From: Verrucomicrobiaceae bacterium
GTDB taxonomy: Bacteria; Verrucomicrobiota; Verrucomicrobiia; Verrucomicrobiales; Akkermansiaceae
NCBI GenBank assembly: GCA_027491155.1
Contig: JAIXWR010000018.1
Coordinates: forward strand, 62,001 to 126,000
DNA length: 64,000 nt
Direction: 5' to 3'
Both the position numbers and the translations under genes were made by a program. Below, piece after piece: positions 1 to 7,716 of the stretch. The notes under the pieces are model-generated. The model ran no database searches, was not told the DNA's origin, and saw only the letters and a list, made by a program, of their open reading frames with translations. Each line of letters begins with the position of its first letter. Positions within the stretch are counted from its first letter, which is position 1.

Positions 1-2533
1 GCAAGGAACGGATGCCCGGCGTCAGATCGATGATCCCCGCGAGCTCCTGCTTCTTGAGCCACTCGTAAACCACGTGCGCCTTGAAGCGCAGCTTGAGGTC
101 GAGGTGGTGCGGGCCGAACTCGATCAGGATGTAGCGGTCACCAGCACGGCGGACCACGACGGCGTCGTCTTGATCGCCGAAGCGATCCAGAATTGCCGAT
201 TGAAGATCGACGATTGTCGATTGAGGAACGGGAAGATCCCGGGCTTCGCCGTTCAGGAATGCCGCCACCGCGATGCTTTGGTCGCGGGCCCAAGCTTCGT
301 CGACCGGGACGAAGGTGATCCGGTCGCCCGGGCGCAGTTGACCGAGCTTCCAGAGTTCGGCATCGACGACCACCACCGGGCAGACGAAGCCGCCGAGGCT
401 GGGACCGTCAGGGCCGAGGATGACCGGCATGTCGCCGGTGAAGTCGACCGCTCCGATCGCGTAGGCGTTGTCGTGGAGGTTCGACGGGTGAAGCCCCGCC
501 TCGCCGCCATCCGTCCGTGCCCACTTAGGCTTCGGCCCGATCAAGCGGACGCCGGTGCGGGCCGAGTTGTAGTGAACTTCCCAGGCCGTGGCGAAGAAGG
601 TCTCGATGTCCTCATCGAGGAAAAAGTCGGGAGCGCCGTGCGGCCCGTAGAGGACGCCGATCTTCCAGTCGTGGCGAAGCCCTAAGGAGTGTCGACCTGT
701 GGTCGACACGAGCGTCGACCGAAGGTCGACACTCCTTATCCCAAGTACGTCCCCCGGCAACAAAGCTCGACCGAAAGGCCCGCCGAATCTTCCCAGCGTG
801 AAGGTCGACGCGCTGCCGAGGTAATCCGGCGACTCGATGCCGCCCGCGACCGCCAGATAGCAGCGCATGCCAGGTCCCTCGATCCGACCGATCTTGAGCG
901 TATCGCCCGCCGCCACCTCGAAGGCCGTGCCGCAGTCCAACGCCTCGCCGTTCTTCAGCACCAGCACCTCCGCTCCGGCGATCGCCACCGTGGCGGAGGT
1001 GTTGAAGCGAAGCGTCGGCCCGCTCATCGTGATCTCCAAGCCGGGAGCACCTTCAGGATTGCCGACGAGACGGTTCGCCAGCCGGAACGACAGCGAATCG
1101 AAGGGCCCGCACGGCGGAACGCCGACCTCCCACAAACCGGTGCGCCCCGGCCAGTCCTGCACCGTGGTCATCGTGCCCGCCGACAGCACGTCGAAGGTGT
1201 TCGGCCGGTAGTCGAAGCCCGCCATATCACGCATCGCCACCCCGCCCGCCACGAAGAGCGGCCAGCACGCGACCTGGCGCAGGTAACGCAGGTTGGTCTC
1301 GATTCCCGAGATCCGGGTCTCGTCAAGCGCCCGCCCTAACAGCCCGACCGCCGCCGCCCGGTCCGCGCCGTGAACCATCACCTTGCAGAGCAGCGGATCG
1401 TAATACGGACTCACCTCGGTACCCGCGGCGATCCAGCCGTCGCAGCGCGCCCACTCGGGAAAGCTCGCCTCGGTCAGCAGCCCGCAACTCGGGCGGAAGT
1501 TATGGTTCGGATCCTCCGCGTAAACCCGGGCCTGGATCGCATGGCCCCGCGGCTCCGGCGCGGACAGCGGCATCACCCAGCCGGGATCGAGCGCCAGCCG
1601 GATCATCCACTCAACCAGATCGATCCCCATCACCAGCTCGGTCACCCCGTGCTCGACCTGCAAGCGCGTGTTCACTTCCAGGAAGAAGAAGTCCTGCCGG
1701 TCCGCGTCGTAGATGAACTCGACCGTGCCCGCCGAGCGGTAGCTCACGCTCTCGCCCAGCTTCACCGCGGCCGCGTGCAGGGCCCCGCGGACCTCGGCCG
1801 AAAGTCCCGGCGCGGGTGTTTCCTCAAAGACCTTCTGGTTGCGCCGCTGCACCGAGCAATCGCGCTCGCCGAGCGCCAACACCCGGCCCGCCCCGTCGCC
1901 GAAAATCTGCACCTCGACGTGCCGCCCACGCTGGATGAAGCGCTCGATGAACACGCCGCCCGAGCCGAAGCTCCGCTCGCTGAGCCGCACCACGCTTTCA
2001 AACTCTCTCGCCAGCTCGTCTGCATCGCGGCAGACCTTCATCCCGATCCCGCCGCCGCCCGCCGTGCTTTTCAGCATCACCGGATACCCGATCTCCTCCG
2101 CCGCCGTGACCGCCGTTTCCGCGCTCTCTAACAAATCCGTCCCCGGCACCAGCGGCACCCCCGCCTCGCCGGCAAGCCGCCGGGCCTCGTGCTTCAGGCC
2201 GAAGGCGATGATCTGCTCCGGCGTCGGCCCCAGCCACTTGACCCCGGCCTCCTCGCACATCCGGGCGAAATCGGTGTTCTCGCTCAGCAGGCCGTAGCCC
2301 GGGAACACCGCCGCCGCGCCGCTTTGCTTCGCGATTTCAATCAGCGAGTCCTTCCGCAAATAGCTCTCCGACACCGGCCCCGGCCCGAGCCGATGCGCTT
2401 CGTCCGCAAGATCCACGTGCGGTGCCCCGGAGTCCGGATCCGAGTAAACGGCGATCGCCCGATGGCCGAGACGGTGAATGGTGCGGATCGCCCGGGCGGC
2501 GATCTCGCCACGATTTGCTATGAGGATGTTCAT
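1..2533 (-). CDS. Urea/guanidine carboxylase, biotin-dependent (3' end beyond window)
   Basis: ATP- and biotin-dependent carboxylase that turns urea into allophanate or, in the DUF1989-associated class, guanidine into carboxyguanidine. The start at 2533 gives MNILIANRGEIA, the typical biotin carboxylase N-terminus, and STAGGGGIGMK near residues 155-165 is the ATP-grasp loop. The KipA-like (AHS2) domain spans roughly residues 440-780, with GPHGAPDFF and WEVHYNSARTGVRLIGPKP. The KipI-like (AHS1) domain begins near residue 795 with GDRYILIEFG and runs to the window edge with IIDLTPGIRSL. The biotinyl domain would lie outside. This domain order is diagnostic for urea carboxylases and differs from acetyl- or propionyl-CoA carboxylases. 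A 56-bp palindrome at 683-738 is read through in frame (about residues 599-617). Two DUF1989 genes directly upstream favour guanidine as substrate; that preference is inference. Confidence 0.93.
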   Translation of the reverse strand, partial: MNILIANRGEIAARAIRTIHRLGHRAIAVYSDPDSGAPHVDLADEAHRLGPGPVSESYLRKDSLIEIAKQSGAAAVFPGYGLLSENTDFARMCEEAGVKWLGPTPEQIIAFGLKHEARRLAGEAGVPLVPGTDLLESAETAVTAAEEIGYPVMLKSTAGGGGIGMKVCRDADELAREFESVVRLSERSFGSGGVFIERFIQRGRHVEVQIFGDGAGRVLALGERDCSVQRRNQKVFEETPAPGLSAEVRGALHAAAVKLGESVSYRSAGTVEFIYDADRQDFFFLEVNTRLQVEHGVTELVMGIDLVEWMIRLALDPGWVMPLSAPEPRGHAIQARVYAEDPNHNFRPSCGLLTEASFPEWARCDGWIAAGTEVSPYYDPLLCKVMVHGADRAAAVGLLGRALDETRISGIETNLRYLRQVACWPLFVAGGVAMRDMAGFDYRPNTFDVLSAGTMTTVQDWPGRTGLWEVGVPPCGPFDSLSFRLANRLVGNPEGAPGLEITMSGPTLRFNTSATVAIAGAEVLVLKNGEALDCGTAFEVAAGDTLKIGRIEGPGMRCYLAVAGGIESPDYLGSASTFTLGRFGGPFGRALLPGDVLGIRSVDLRSTLVSTTGRHSLGLRHDWKIGVLYGPHGAPDFFLDEDIETFFATAWEVHYNSARTGVRLIGPKPKWARTDGGEAGLHPSNLHDNAYAIGAVDFTGDMPVILGPDGPSLGGFVCPVVVVDAELWKLGQLRPGDRITFVPVDEAWARDQSIAVAAFLNGEARDLPVPQSTIVDLQSAILDRFGDQDDAVVVRRAGDRYILIEFGPHHLDLKLRFKAHVVYEWLKKQELAGIIDLTPGIRSL
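683..738. repeat. BIME-like inverted REP pair inside the carboxylase gene
   Basis: A perfect 15-bp inverted repeat pairs 683-697 (TAAGGAGTGTCGACC) with 724-738. Each half is GGAG followed by a short hairpin of TGTCGACC/GGTCGACA type, the two halves facing each other. This is the layout of paired REP elements (a BIME). It lies in a coding frame and is translated without a stop, in the linker before the IGVLYGPHGAPDFF segment of the KipA-like domain. It also supplies one of the rare TTA leucine codons of the gene. Confidence 0.8.
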
Positions 2534-2540
2534 CGGTGTA

Positions 2541-2616
2541 CTGGACCGCGGACTTTAGTCCGCTCGGAGGGTTAGACGGTTAGAAGATCTCGAGCGGACT
2601 AAAGTCCGCGCTCCAG
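2541..2616. repeat. Inverted repeat (REP-like, CGGACTTTAGTCCG class)
   Basis: Two 26-bp arms at 2541-2566 and 2591-2616 are inverted copies with one mismatch, separated by 24 bp. Each arm contains the near-palindrome CGGACTTTAGTCCG. The element fills the gap between the carboxylase start (2533) and the upstream DUF1989 gene. Its right arm supplies the last codons and the TAG stop of that gene, so it probably inserted at the gene's end. Confidence 0.8.
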
Positions 2617-3249
2617 GACATCCCAGATGAGGACCTCAACCGGAGTCGGGTTCCAACCGTTGCAGGGGTTGTTGAGCTGCGGGCAATTCGAAATGAGGCA
2701 CACGACATCCATCGCCGCCACCATCTCGACGTAGCGACCGGGAGCAGAGATCCCGTCGGCGAAGGTCAACCCTCCTTCCGGGGTGACCGGCACGTTCATG
2801 AAGAAGTTGATGTTGCACGCGATGTCCCGCTTCGTCAGCTCGACCTTCCACTCCTGTGCGCCGCGGATGAAGGAATCGCGGCAGGCGTGCATGCACTCCT
2901 TGTCGTGGGCGTAGCGCATCGTGTTGCTCTCCCTCGAGCAGGCTCCGCCAAGCGTGTCGTGGCGGCCGCAGGTGTCGGCGGTGATATCCAACAAGACATT
3001 CCCCTCCGTGCTCATCAGCTTCGTCCCGGTGGTGAGGTAGAGTGCCTGCTGGGCCTGGATGGTGCCGTCGGCGGAGTAGCGCTCGGTCGGGTCGGCGGCG
3101 CTGTAGAACAAGGTGTCGGCGGCCTGGTTGCCTTCCAGATCGAGGATCCGCAGGGTCTGGCCTTTCTTGATTTCGTGGACCCACCAGTCGCCCGCCGGAA
3201 TGACGTGGCGGTAGCTGGCAATTGCCGGATCGAGGCTGCTTTCGGTCAT
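2599..3249 (-). CDS. DUF1989 urea-carboxylase-associated protein (carboxyguanidine deiminase-type subunit)
   Basis: A 216-residue member of DUF1989, the urea carboxylase-associated family. In characterised guanidine pathways two such proteins (CgdA and CgdB) act together to deiminate carboxyguanidine to allophanate and ammonia. Family features include the early [25 protein letters not shown], the cysteine-containing [10 protein letters not shown], and [15 protein letters not shown]. The gene starts at ATG 3249, 5 bp after the stop of the second DUF1989 gene, and is followed by the carboxylase, so the three are almost certainly cotranscribed. Its last codons (ERGL and stop) lie inside an inverted repeat, so the natural C-terminus may have been slightly altered. 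I cannot say which of the CgdA/CgdB roles it plays. Confidence 0.9.
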   Translation of the reverse strand: MTESSLDPAIASYRHVIPAGDWWVHEIKKGQTLRILDLEGNQAADTLFYSAADPTERYSADGTIQAQQALYLTTGTKLMSTEGNVLLDITADTCGRHDTLGGACSRESNTMRYAHDKECMHACRDSFIRGAQEWKVELTKRDIACNINFFMNVPVTPEGGLTFADGISAPGRYVEMVAAMDVVCLISNCPQLNNPCNGWNPTPVEVLIWDVLERGL

Positions 3250-3254
3250 GGCGG

Positions 3255-3971
3255 TCAGAAGCGCAGGGCGTGATAGGTTTCGTTGTTCTCCCAGGCGCGG
3301 AGATTTTCCGGCCGGACGACGAAGGACGGATCGTCCAAGCCCGGAGCCTCGCCCGCGAGGACTTCCAGTTTCACCAGCCGCGGCCGATAGACGGGATCGG
3401 GATCGAGAGGATGCTGGCAGGTGTTGAGAACGACCAGCGTGTCGATTTCAAAACGCAGCTCGACGACATCGCCCGCCTTCGAGTGGCCGGGAACGAAGGA
3501 CAGCTTGCCGGCTTCATCGGCCACGACCTTGGAGAACCAGTTGAGATTCGGCACCAGGTCCTTTTTGCCAAGGCCCCACTTGGCGAGCTCGATCAGGAAG
3601 CAATCGCGGCCGTTGCGGTGCCAGTCGTTGCGGGCTTGCTGGTAGTTGGCTTCGCCATACTTCGCCAGCACCCGCGCGGCGTCGGAATGGCCGCAGACCG
3701 TGTCGTGCCAGCCGACCGTATCGGCGGCGATCGAGGCCAGCAGCCGACCCATGTCCGAGTGCAGGCAATACGGCGCGCGGAGGTAGAAGATGTGCTGCCC
3801 TTTCAGCGTGTCGGGCATGTTGTAGCGCTCGTAGCGTTCCAGCGCGTTGTAGAGCAGCATCGACACGTTCGCGCCGCCCTCCAGATCGGTCATCCGCAGC
3901 CGCTTACCGCGGGAAATCACACCGGACCACATGCCCGCGCCCGTCAAAGTCTTCTCGTAAAGGGTCTTCAT
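3255..3971 (-). CDS. DUF1989 urea-carboxylase-associated protein, second subunit
   Basis: A 238-residue DUF1989 paralogue of its neighbour, the probable partner subunit in carboxyguanidine deamination. Shared motifs are [17 protein letters not shown] near the N-terminus, [15 protein letters not shown], and [10 protein letters not shown] at the position of [10 protein letters not shown] in the other copy. I chose ATG 3971 (MKTLYEK) because GGAG lies about 9 bp upstream; a TTG at 3986 is the only earlier start after the previous gene's stop. It follows the NikR-like regulator by 15 bp and precedes the other DUF1989 gene by 5 bp. The pairing of two DUF1989 genes with the carboxylase is the arrangement of guanidine rather than simple urea degradation (established for the family; the substrate here is inferred). 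Confidence 0.9.
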   Translation of the reverse strand: MKTLYEKTLTGAGMWSGVISRGKRLRMTDLEGGANVSMLLYNALERYERYNMPDTLKGQHIFYLRAPYCLHSDMGRLLASIAADTVGWHDTVCGHSDAARVLAKYGEANYQQARNDWHRNGRDCFLIELAKWGLGKKDLVPNLNWFSKVVADEAGKLSFVPGHSKAGDVVELRFEIDTLVVLNTCQHPLDPDPVYRPRLVKLEVLAGEAPGLDDPSFVVRPENLRAWENNETYHALRF

Positions 3972-3986
3972 CGTCGAAATCTCCAA

Positions 3987-4448
3987 TCATCCATTGCCGC
4001 TCCGCTTCGCATGCAGCGGCGGGATCAGGTGCGGCGTGAGCGTCAACTGCGCGGTCCTCACGCCCTTGCAGGTCACCAGCTTGTTGGCAATCTCCCGCAG
4101 CGTCCGAGCCGGACCCTGCATCAGGATGACCTCCAGCACGTGCTCGTCCTCCAGCAGCACGTGCTGCGAGGAAATCACTTCCGCAATGTGGTCGCGGAAG
4201 ATGCGCGAAAGGTCGCGCAGAAGGGTGCTCTTCGACTCGTCGTAAACCAGCGTCAGCGTCCCCGCCATCACCTCGGTGCCGACTTTCCCCAGATGCTGGG
4301 CCGCATGCTGATGGACCATTTCCGCCACCGCCTGCGAGCGGCTGTCAAAGCCGCGCTCCCCGACCAGGCGGTCGAGCGCCTGGAAAGTCTCCTCGGGCAT
4401 CGAAACGGTCACCCGCCTCACCCCGTCGTTGTTGTCGTCCGCTGGCAT
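3987..4448 (-). CDS. NikR-like ribbon-helix-helix regulator with incomplete nickel site
   Basis: A 153-residue protein with NikR architecture: an N-terminal ribbon-helix-helix DNA-binding domain (VRRVTVSMPEETFQALDRLV) and a C-terminal ACT-like domain (EHVLEVILMQGPARTLREIA). Aligning HVLLEDEHVLEVILMQG with HVHINHDDCLEIAVLKG of E. coli NikR keeps the first histidine, but the HxH second histidine is leucine and the cysteine is valine, so the square-planar nickel site looks dismantled. It is the first gene of the DUF1989-carboxylase operon and so probably its local regulator. The effector could be another metal or a small molecule; this is inference. A sigma-54-like box lies immediately upstream. 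Confidence 0.85.
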   Translation of the reverse strand: MPADDNNDGVRRVTVSMPEETFQALDRLVGERGFDSRSQAVAEMVHQHAAQHLGKVGTEVMAGTLTLVYDESKSTLLRDLSRIFRDHIAEVISSQHVLLEDEHVLEVILMQGPARTLREIANKLVTCKGVRTAQLTLTPHLIPPLHAKRSGNG

Positions 4449-4459
4449 CGGCAGGAAGA

Positions 4460-4478
4460 CTAAGCAGTCGCGGGGCCA
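4460..4478 (-). promoter_or_regulatory. Possible sigma-54 promoter upstream of the NikR-like gene
   Basis: On the minus strand TGGCCCCGCGACTGCTTAG has TGG and CTGCT with exact GG-N10-GC spacing and the CTGCT box seen at the other candidate sites. The GC is only about 16 bp from the ATG at 4448, so the leader would be almost absent. That makes this the weakest of the four candidates. Confidence 0.3.
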
Positions 4479-4534
4479 GTATGAAGAACTTTTTCATTCG
4501 TCATACCCTCCAGCCGGAGTGCCGACCTCACAAA

Positions 4535-4577
4535 AGAACGACCCGCCCCCCGACCGAGAGGCCGAAGGGCGGGTCTG
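4535..4577 (-). terminator. Rho-independent terminator after the outer-membrane protein gene
   Basis: Read on the minus strand, ACCCGCCC pairs with GGGCGGGT across a loop of about 20 nt and is followed by CGTTCTTTTG. It lies about 60 bp past the stop of the gene ending at 4636 and separates it from the NikR-like operon. Confidence 0.65.
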
Positions 4578-4635
4578 AGCAGCAAGCAAACAACCAAACA
4601 CAATCGGGAACTCCCGCAGGAGCCCCCGGGGAGGA

Positions 4636-5583
4636 TCAGAAGCGCCAGACGAGGTCCAGCGTGAGGCGGCTTTCGATCACGCTGTTCTCCTCGCTGGTCA
4701 GCGGGATCTCGTAGGCGACGCCGGTCTGGATGGAATCGGTGATCTGCGAGCGGAACCCGACCGCGGCGGTCACCAGGTTCCGATTCTCTTCAGCATTGCC
4801 GGAGCCGATGTTGAAGAAGTCGAATCCTTCGAACTCCGCGATGACCGGGACGGCGCCTCCGGCCTGCGAATTGAAGGCGCGCCGGCCGTCGCCCGCATCC
4901 AGCACCGAGAACCAGTTGAGCTCGACCAGAGGGATGAACCAGGGAGTGACCTCGTAGCTGGCGTGCGTGCTGACGAAGCTGCTGGTAGCCTGCTGGTCGG
5001 AGAACGGGATCGTCACGCCCGCACCGCCGGCGAACTGCCATTGGTCGATCGTTTTGACCCCGGAAAGGATGAGGTTCACCGCCCCGTCGCCCGCGCCTTG
5101 GAAGACATCGGAGTTGCCGGTCGGAAACTCGAAGGTCATCGAGCCGCTCAACGCGTGCCCCGCTGCGGGATCGAGCAGGAAGGCATACTTCAGACCACCG
5201 CCGAGGTTGAGGAAGCCGCTCTCGCTGCTGAGCGTGGCGTCGGGGTTGAAGTCGGCGTAGCCGTCCTTGGTTGCCACGATCGAGAGCCTTTCGCTCAATG
5301 CGTATTCGAACTGAAGGGCGTAGACCTGGACGTCGCCTCCCACCGGCAGGTTACCGGCGGTGGTGTTCACGAAGTCCGGCAGCGCGTGATAGGCGAAGAT
5401 CGGCCGGATGTTGGTGCTCGGGACCGCCAGATCGAAGAGCGTCGGGTTGGTCATCGGGCGCCTGAGATCCATCAGCCAGTCGCCCCCGGAGTCAGGGGAG
5501 GCGGGAGGCATGTTCACGATTTCACCGGCCATGGACACGGTGCAGCTGCTGGCGACGAGAAGCGGTGCGAGGATGGATTTCAT
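4636..5583 (-). CDS. Outer-membrane beta-barrel protein
   Basis: A 315-residue exported protein. The start at ATG 5583 gives MKSILAPLLVASSCTVSMAG, a signal peptide. The remainder alternates hydrophobic and polar residues in beta-strand fashion (VQVYALQFEYALSERLSIVA; GGLKYAFLL; IQTGVAYEIPL) and ends with LTLDLVWRF, the terminal phenylalanine expected of a barrel inserted by the BAM machinery. I do not recognise a specific family or substrate. It is bounded by its own terminator downstream and a 130-bp gap upstream, so it is a separate unit lying between the two nitrogen operons. A channel for the imported nitrogen compound is a possible role, by position only. Confidence 0.75.
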   Translation of the reverse strand: MKSILAPLLVASSCTVSMAGEIVNMPPASPDSGGDWLMDLRRPMTNPTLFDLAVPSTNIRPIFAYHALPDFVNTTAGNLPVGGDVQVYALQFEYALSERLSIVATKDGYADFNPDATLSSESGFLNLGGGLKYAFLLDPAAGHALSGSMTFEFPTGNSDVFQGAGDGAVNLILSGVKTIDQWQFAGGAGVTIPFSDQQATSSFVSTHASYEVTPWFIPLVELNWFSVLDAGDGRRAFNSQAGGAVPVIAEFEGFDFFNIGSGNAEENRNLVTAAVGFRSQITDSIQTGVAYEIPLTSEENSVIESRLTLDLVWRF

Positions 5584-5697
5584 CTTGGTTTCTGGTTTGG
5601 TTTGGGTGGGCCACAGGGCCCGCGTTACCAAATCCAGAAATAAGGCGGCACCAATTGGAAAATCCGGCGCGGGTTTCCATTCGCACTAACAGCGCTG

Positions 5698-5714
5698 TGA
5701 TCCGGGCGCCGGAT
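5698..5714. terminator. Hairpin at the 3' end of the ABC-Rieske operon
   Basis: GATCCGG and CCGGATC pair around a 3-base loop directly at the stop codon of the Rieske gene. There is no T-run, so if it ends transcription it does so weakly; it may instead stabilise the mRNA end. Confidence 0.3.
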
Positions 5715-6883
5715 CAGGCTCCCGCCCGTCCGATCACCCCGGCCAGATATCTTTGGAGTTGCCAGATCGTCTCTTCCAAGTGGCTCAGGCGACCCGGCGA
5801 GTAGCCAGCCGATGCCATGCCGCGCTGGGTGGCGGTGCACATTTCCATGTCCTCCAGATGGAAGTCGATCCCCGCCTGGACCTCGCGGGCGAGCACCGCC
5901 TCATAGTCCGGCATCGCCTTCGCCTCCGGCCGGACAAGCATCGTGGTGAGCAGGCTACTGGTCGCCGGGCCGGTCGGCACGATGCGATACCAATAGACGC
6001 GGTCGGGGGCGTTGAAGAAGAGGCCGTTCGGGTAGGCGAGGTAGATCGACCATTCGAGGCAGTCGTCGAGCCCGAGGCCCGGAAAGATCGGAAAGGCGGT
6101 GCTCGCCGTTCCCGCTTGGCGGATCTCCTCTTGCATCGCTTCCTTGAGCGGCAGGTGCATGGCGGAAAAGGCGGGATCGAAGGGCTCGGTCCAGCAGCCC
6201 TTGGCGGGAAGGAAGGGCTCGAGCGTCTTCCGGTGCGCGCCGAGGTGGTGGTAGCACTCCATGAAATTCTCGACGAGGACCTTCCAGTTGAAGGCACATT
6301 CCCAGTGCGCCGACCAGACGACCTCGGCCTCGGCCATCCGCCACTTGCCGAGCAAGCGGTCCTTCAGGCCGGCCAGCCTTTCATCCAAGGGCGGGGCCTC
6401 GCCGGAGAGGTCGACGAAGACGAAGCCTTCCCACACCGCCGAACGGAAGGCGTGGAGGCAGACCTCGGAGCGATCAAAGCCCTCCGCCTGCTGCATCTCC
6501 GGCGCGCCGACGAGCTTGCCGGTGAGATCGTAGCTCCACAGGTGGTAGGGACAGAGGACCACGCGCTTGTTGCCCTCGTCCGGATGACCGAAGCCGCTGG
6601 GCATCACGTCCATCCCGCGGTGGCGGCAGGTGCGGGACAGCACGCGGATGACCTCGTCCTTGCCGCGGATCACCAGCAGCGGTTCGTCCGCGAGATCGAC
6701 GCGGACGAAGTCGCCGGGCTTCGCGAGCTGCGAGACGTGGCAGAGCGAGATCCACTCCTTGCGGAAAATCTCACGCTTCTCGAAGTCGGCAAACGCGGGA
6801 TCGAGGTAGGCTCCGGCGGGCAGCGATTCGGAGCGCTCGCGCGGCAGCGCGGCGGCGGCGGTGATGGCGTCGAAAAGGCTCAT
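5714..6883 (-). CDS. Rieske non-heme iron oxygenase, alpha subunit
   Basis: A 389-residue ring-hydroxylating oxygenase alpha subunit, a family that includes N- and O-demethylases acting on quaternary amines. The Rieske [2Fe-2S] ligands are in CRHRGMD (about residues 86-92) and CPYHLWSYD (about 111-119). The mononuclear iron motif is ENFMECYHHLGAHR near residue 210. ATG 6883 overlaps the stop of the TIM-barrel gene by 4 bp (ATGA), which fixes the start. It is the last gene of the ABC-GlnT operon. No reductase or ferredoxin gene is in the operon, so electrons must come from elsewhere. Its place among amidine- and amide-processing genes suggests oxidative attack on an N-alkyl group; the substrate is unknown. 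Confidence 0.9.
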   Translation of the reverse strand: MSLFDAITAAAALPRERSESLPAGAYLDPAFADFEKREIFRKEWISLCHVSQLAKPGDFVRVDLADEPLLVIRGKDEVIRVLSRTCRHRGMDVMPSGFGHPDEGNKRVVLCPYHLWSYDLTGKLVGAPEMQQAEGFDRSEVCLHAFRSAVWEGFVFVDLSGEAPPLDERLAGLKDRLLGKWRMAEAEVVWSAHWECAFNWKVLVENFMECYHHLGAHRKTLEPFLPAKGCWTEPFDPAFSAMHLPLKEAMQEEIRQAGTASTAFPIFPGLGLDDCLEWSIYLAYPNGLFFNAPDRVYWYRIVPTGPATSSLLTTMLVRPEAKAMPDYEAVLAREVQAGIDFHLEDMEMCTATQRGMASAGYSPGRLSHLEETIWQLQRYLAGVIGRAGA

Positions 6884-7710
6884 GACAGTGAATGGCGGTC
6901 GAGCTGGCGGCGGCCCAACCAGCGGTTGATCTCCCACAGGTCGGCGACCGGCGTCCGGGTGAAGGGCTGGCATTGCAGGTAGCCGTCCGGCCCGGACTCC
7001 GGAGTGAAGGTCGCGGTTTCCGTGCCACGTTCCCGCATCGCTGCGAGCAGGAAGTCCCACCAGCGCTCGTGGGCGGCCAGCTCGGCGGCATATTCCGGCG
7101 CCCGCGGATCGGGCACCTGCGGTCCCTGGGCGTAACCGACCCGGCCGTGGAGATGATGCGCGTGCCGGGAGATTGTCTCTAACAAAGCCGATTCATGATC
7201 GAGCACCAGCCGCTCGCACACGACGCACCAGTGGCTGAAGTCGCAGGTCAGTCGGAGCTCCGGAAAGGCCGCGAGGATCTCCGCGGTTCGCCACGGGTGG
7301 AAGGTTGGCCTGCCGCGGTGGGTTTCGACCGAGATCACGAGGCCGTGCCTTTGCTGCAAGAGCAGCACGCCCTCGTGGAAGCGCAGGCAGTCGTCGAGCC
7401 CCCAGGCGTCCGAGCCCGCCATCGTCGTGATGAACAGCGGCCCGCCCGGCAAGCTGCGGACGATCCCCTCCTCCAGTGACACGAGGTGCGCGTCCACGCC
7501 GAGATGTGGCCGTGGCAGGTATTCTCCGGGCGGCGTGCAGGTCGTCACCTCGGCGATCCACGGCGTGCCATCGAGCTGCCGGAAAAACCCGGCCGCATCC
7601 GCCGGCACCGGTCCTTCGATGCCGCGGAAGCCGGCTTCCAGCGCCATTTCGATCGCCGACGGGAGGTCACCGTCGTGGCCCCAGAGAGTCTTGAAAAGGG
7701 CGAGCTTCAT
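6880..7710 (-). CDS. Xylose isomerase-like TIM-barrel protein (AP endonuclease family 2 fold)
   Basis: A 276-residue protein with the opening strand MKLALFKTLWGHDGDL and the metal-site pattern of the AP-endonuclease-2/sugar-isomerase superfamily: LVISVETHRGRPTF (Glu and His), LRLTCDFSHWCVV (Asp and His) and HHLHGRVGYAQG (His). Members act as isomerases, epimerases or lyases on small hydroxylated compounds, usually with a divalent metal. The gene contains the LLE run coded TTG-TTA-GAG discussed in the findings. ATG 7710 is 6 bp from the preceding stop, and the gene ends in a 4-bp overlap with the Rieske gene. The substrate cannot be inferred from sequence. Confidence 0.8.
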   Translation of the reverse strand: MKLALFKTLWGHDGDLPSAIEMALEAGFRGIEGPVPADAAGFFRQLDGTPWIAEVTTCTPPGEYLPRPHLGVDAHLVSLEEGIVRSLPGGPLFITTMAGSDAWGLDDCLRFHEGVLLLQQRHGLVISVETHRGRPTFHPWRTAEILAAFPELRLTCDFSHWCVVCERLVLDHESALLETISRHAHHLHGRVGYAQGPQVPDPRAPEYAAELAAHERWWDFLLAAMRERGTETATFTPESGPDGYLQCQPFTRTPVADLWEINRWLGRRQLDRHSLS

Positions 7711-7716
7711 GGCGAA

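Noticed and set aside
185-227. Repeated CGATTG words (197, 211, 218) in the carboxylase linker, resembling an inserted repeat.
   Set aside because: The stretch encodes a plausible KipA-KipI linker of normal length and has no inverted arms, so an insertion is not supported.
74-4463. Long plus-strand reading frames opposite the carboxylase and DUF1989 genes (for example 74-685, 689-1339, 1370-2131, 3222-4463).
   Set aside because: They are antisense to clearly conserved genes, have Arg/His-rich compositions typical of GC-rich shadow frames, and show no family motif.
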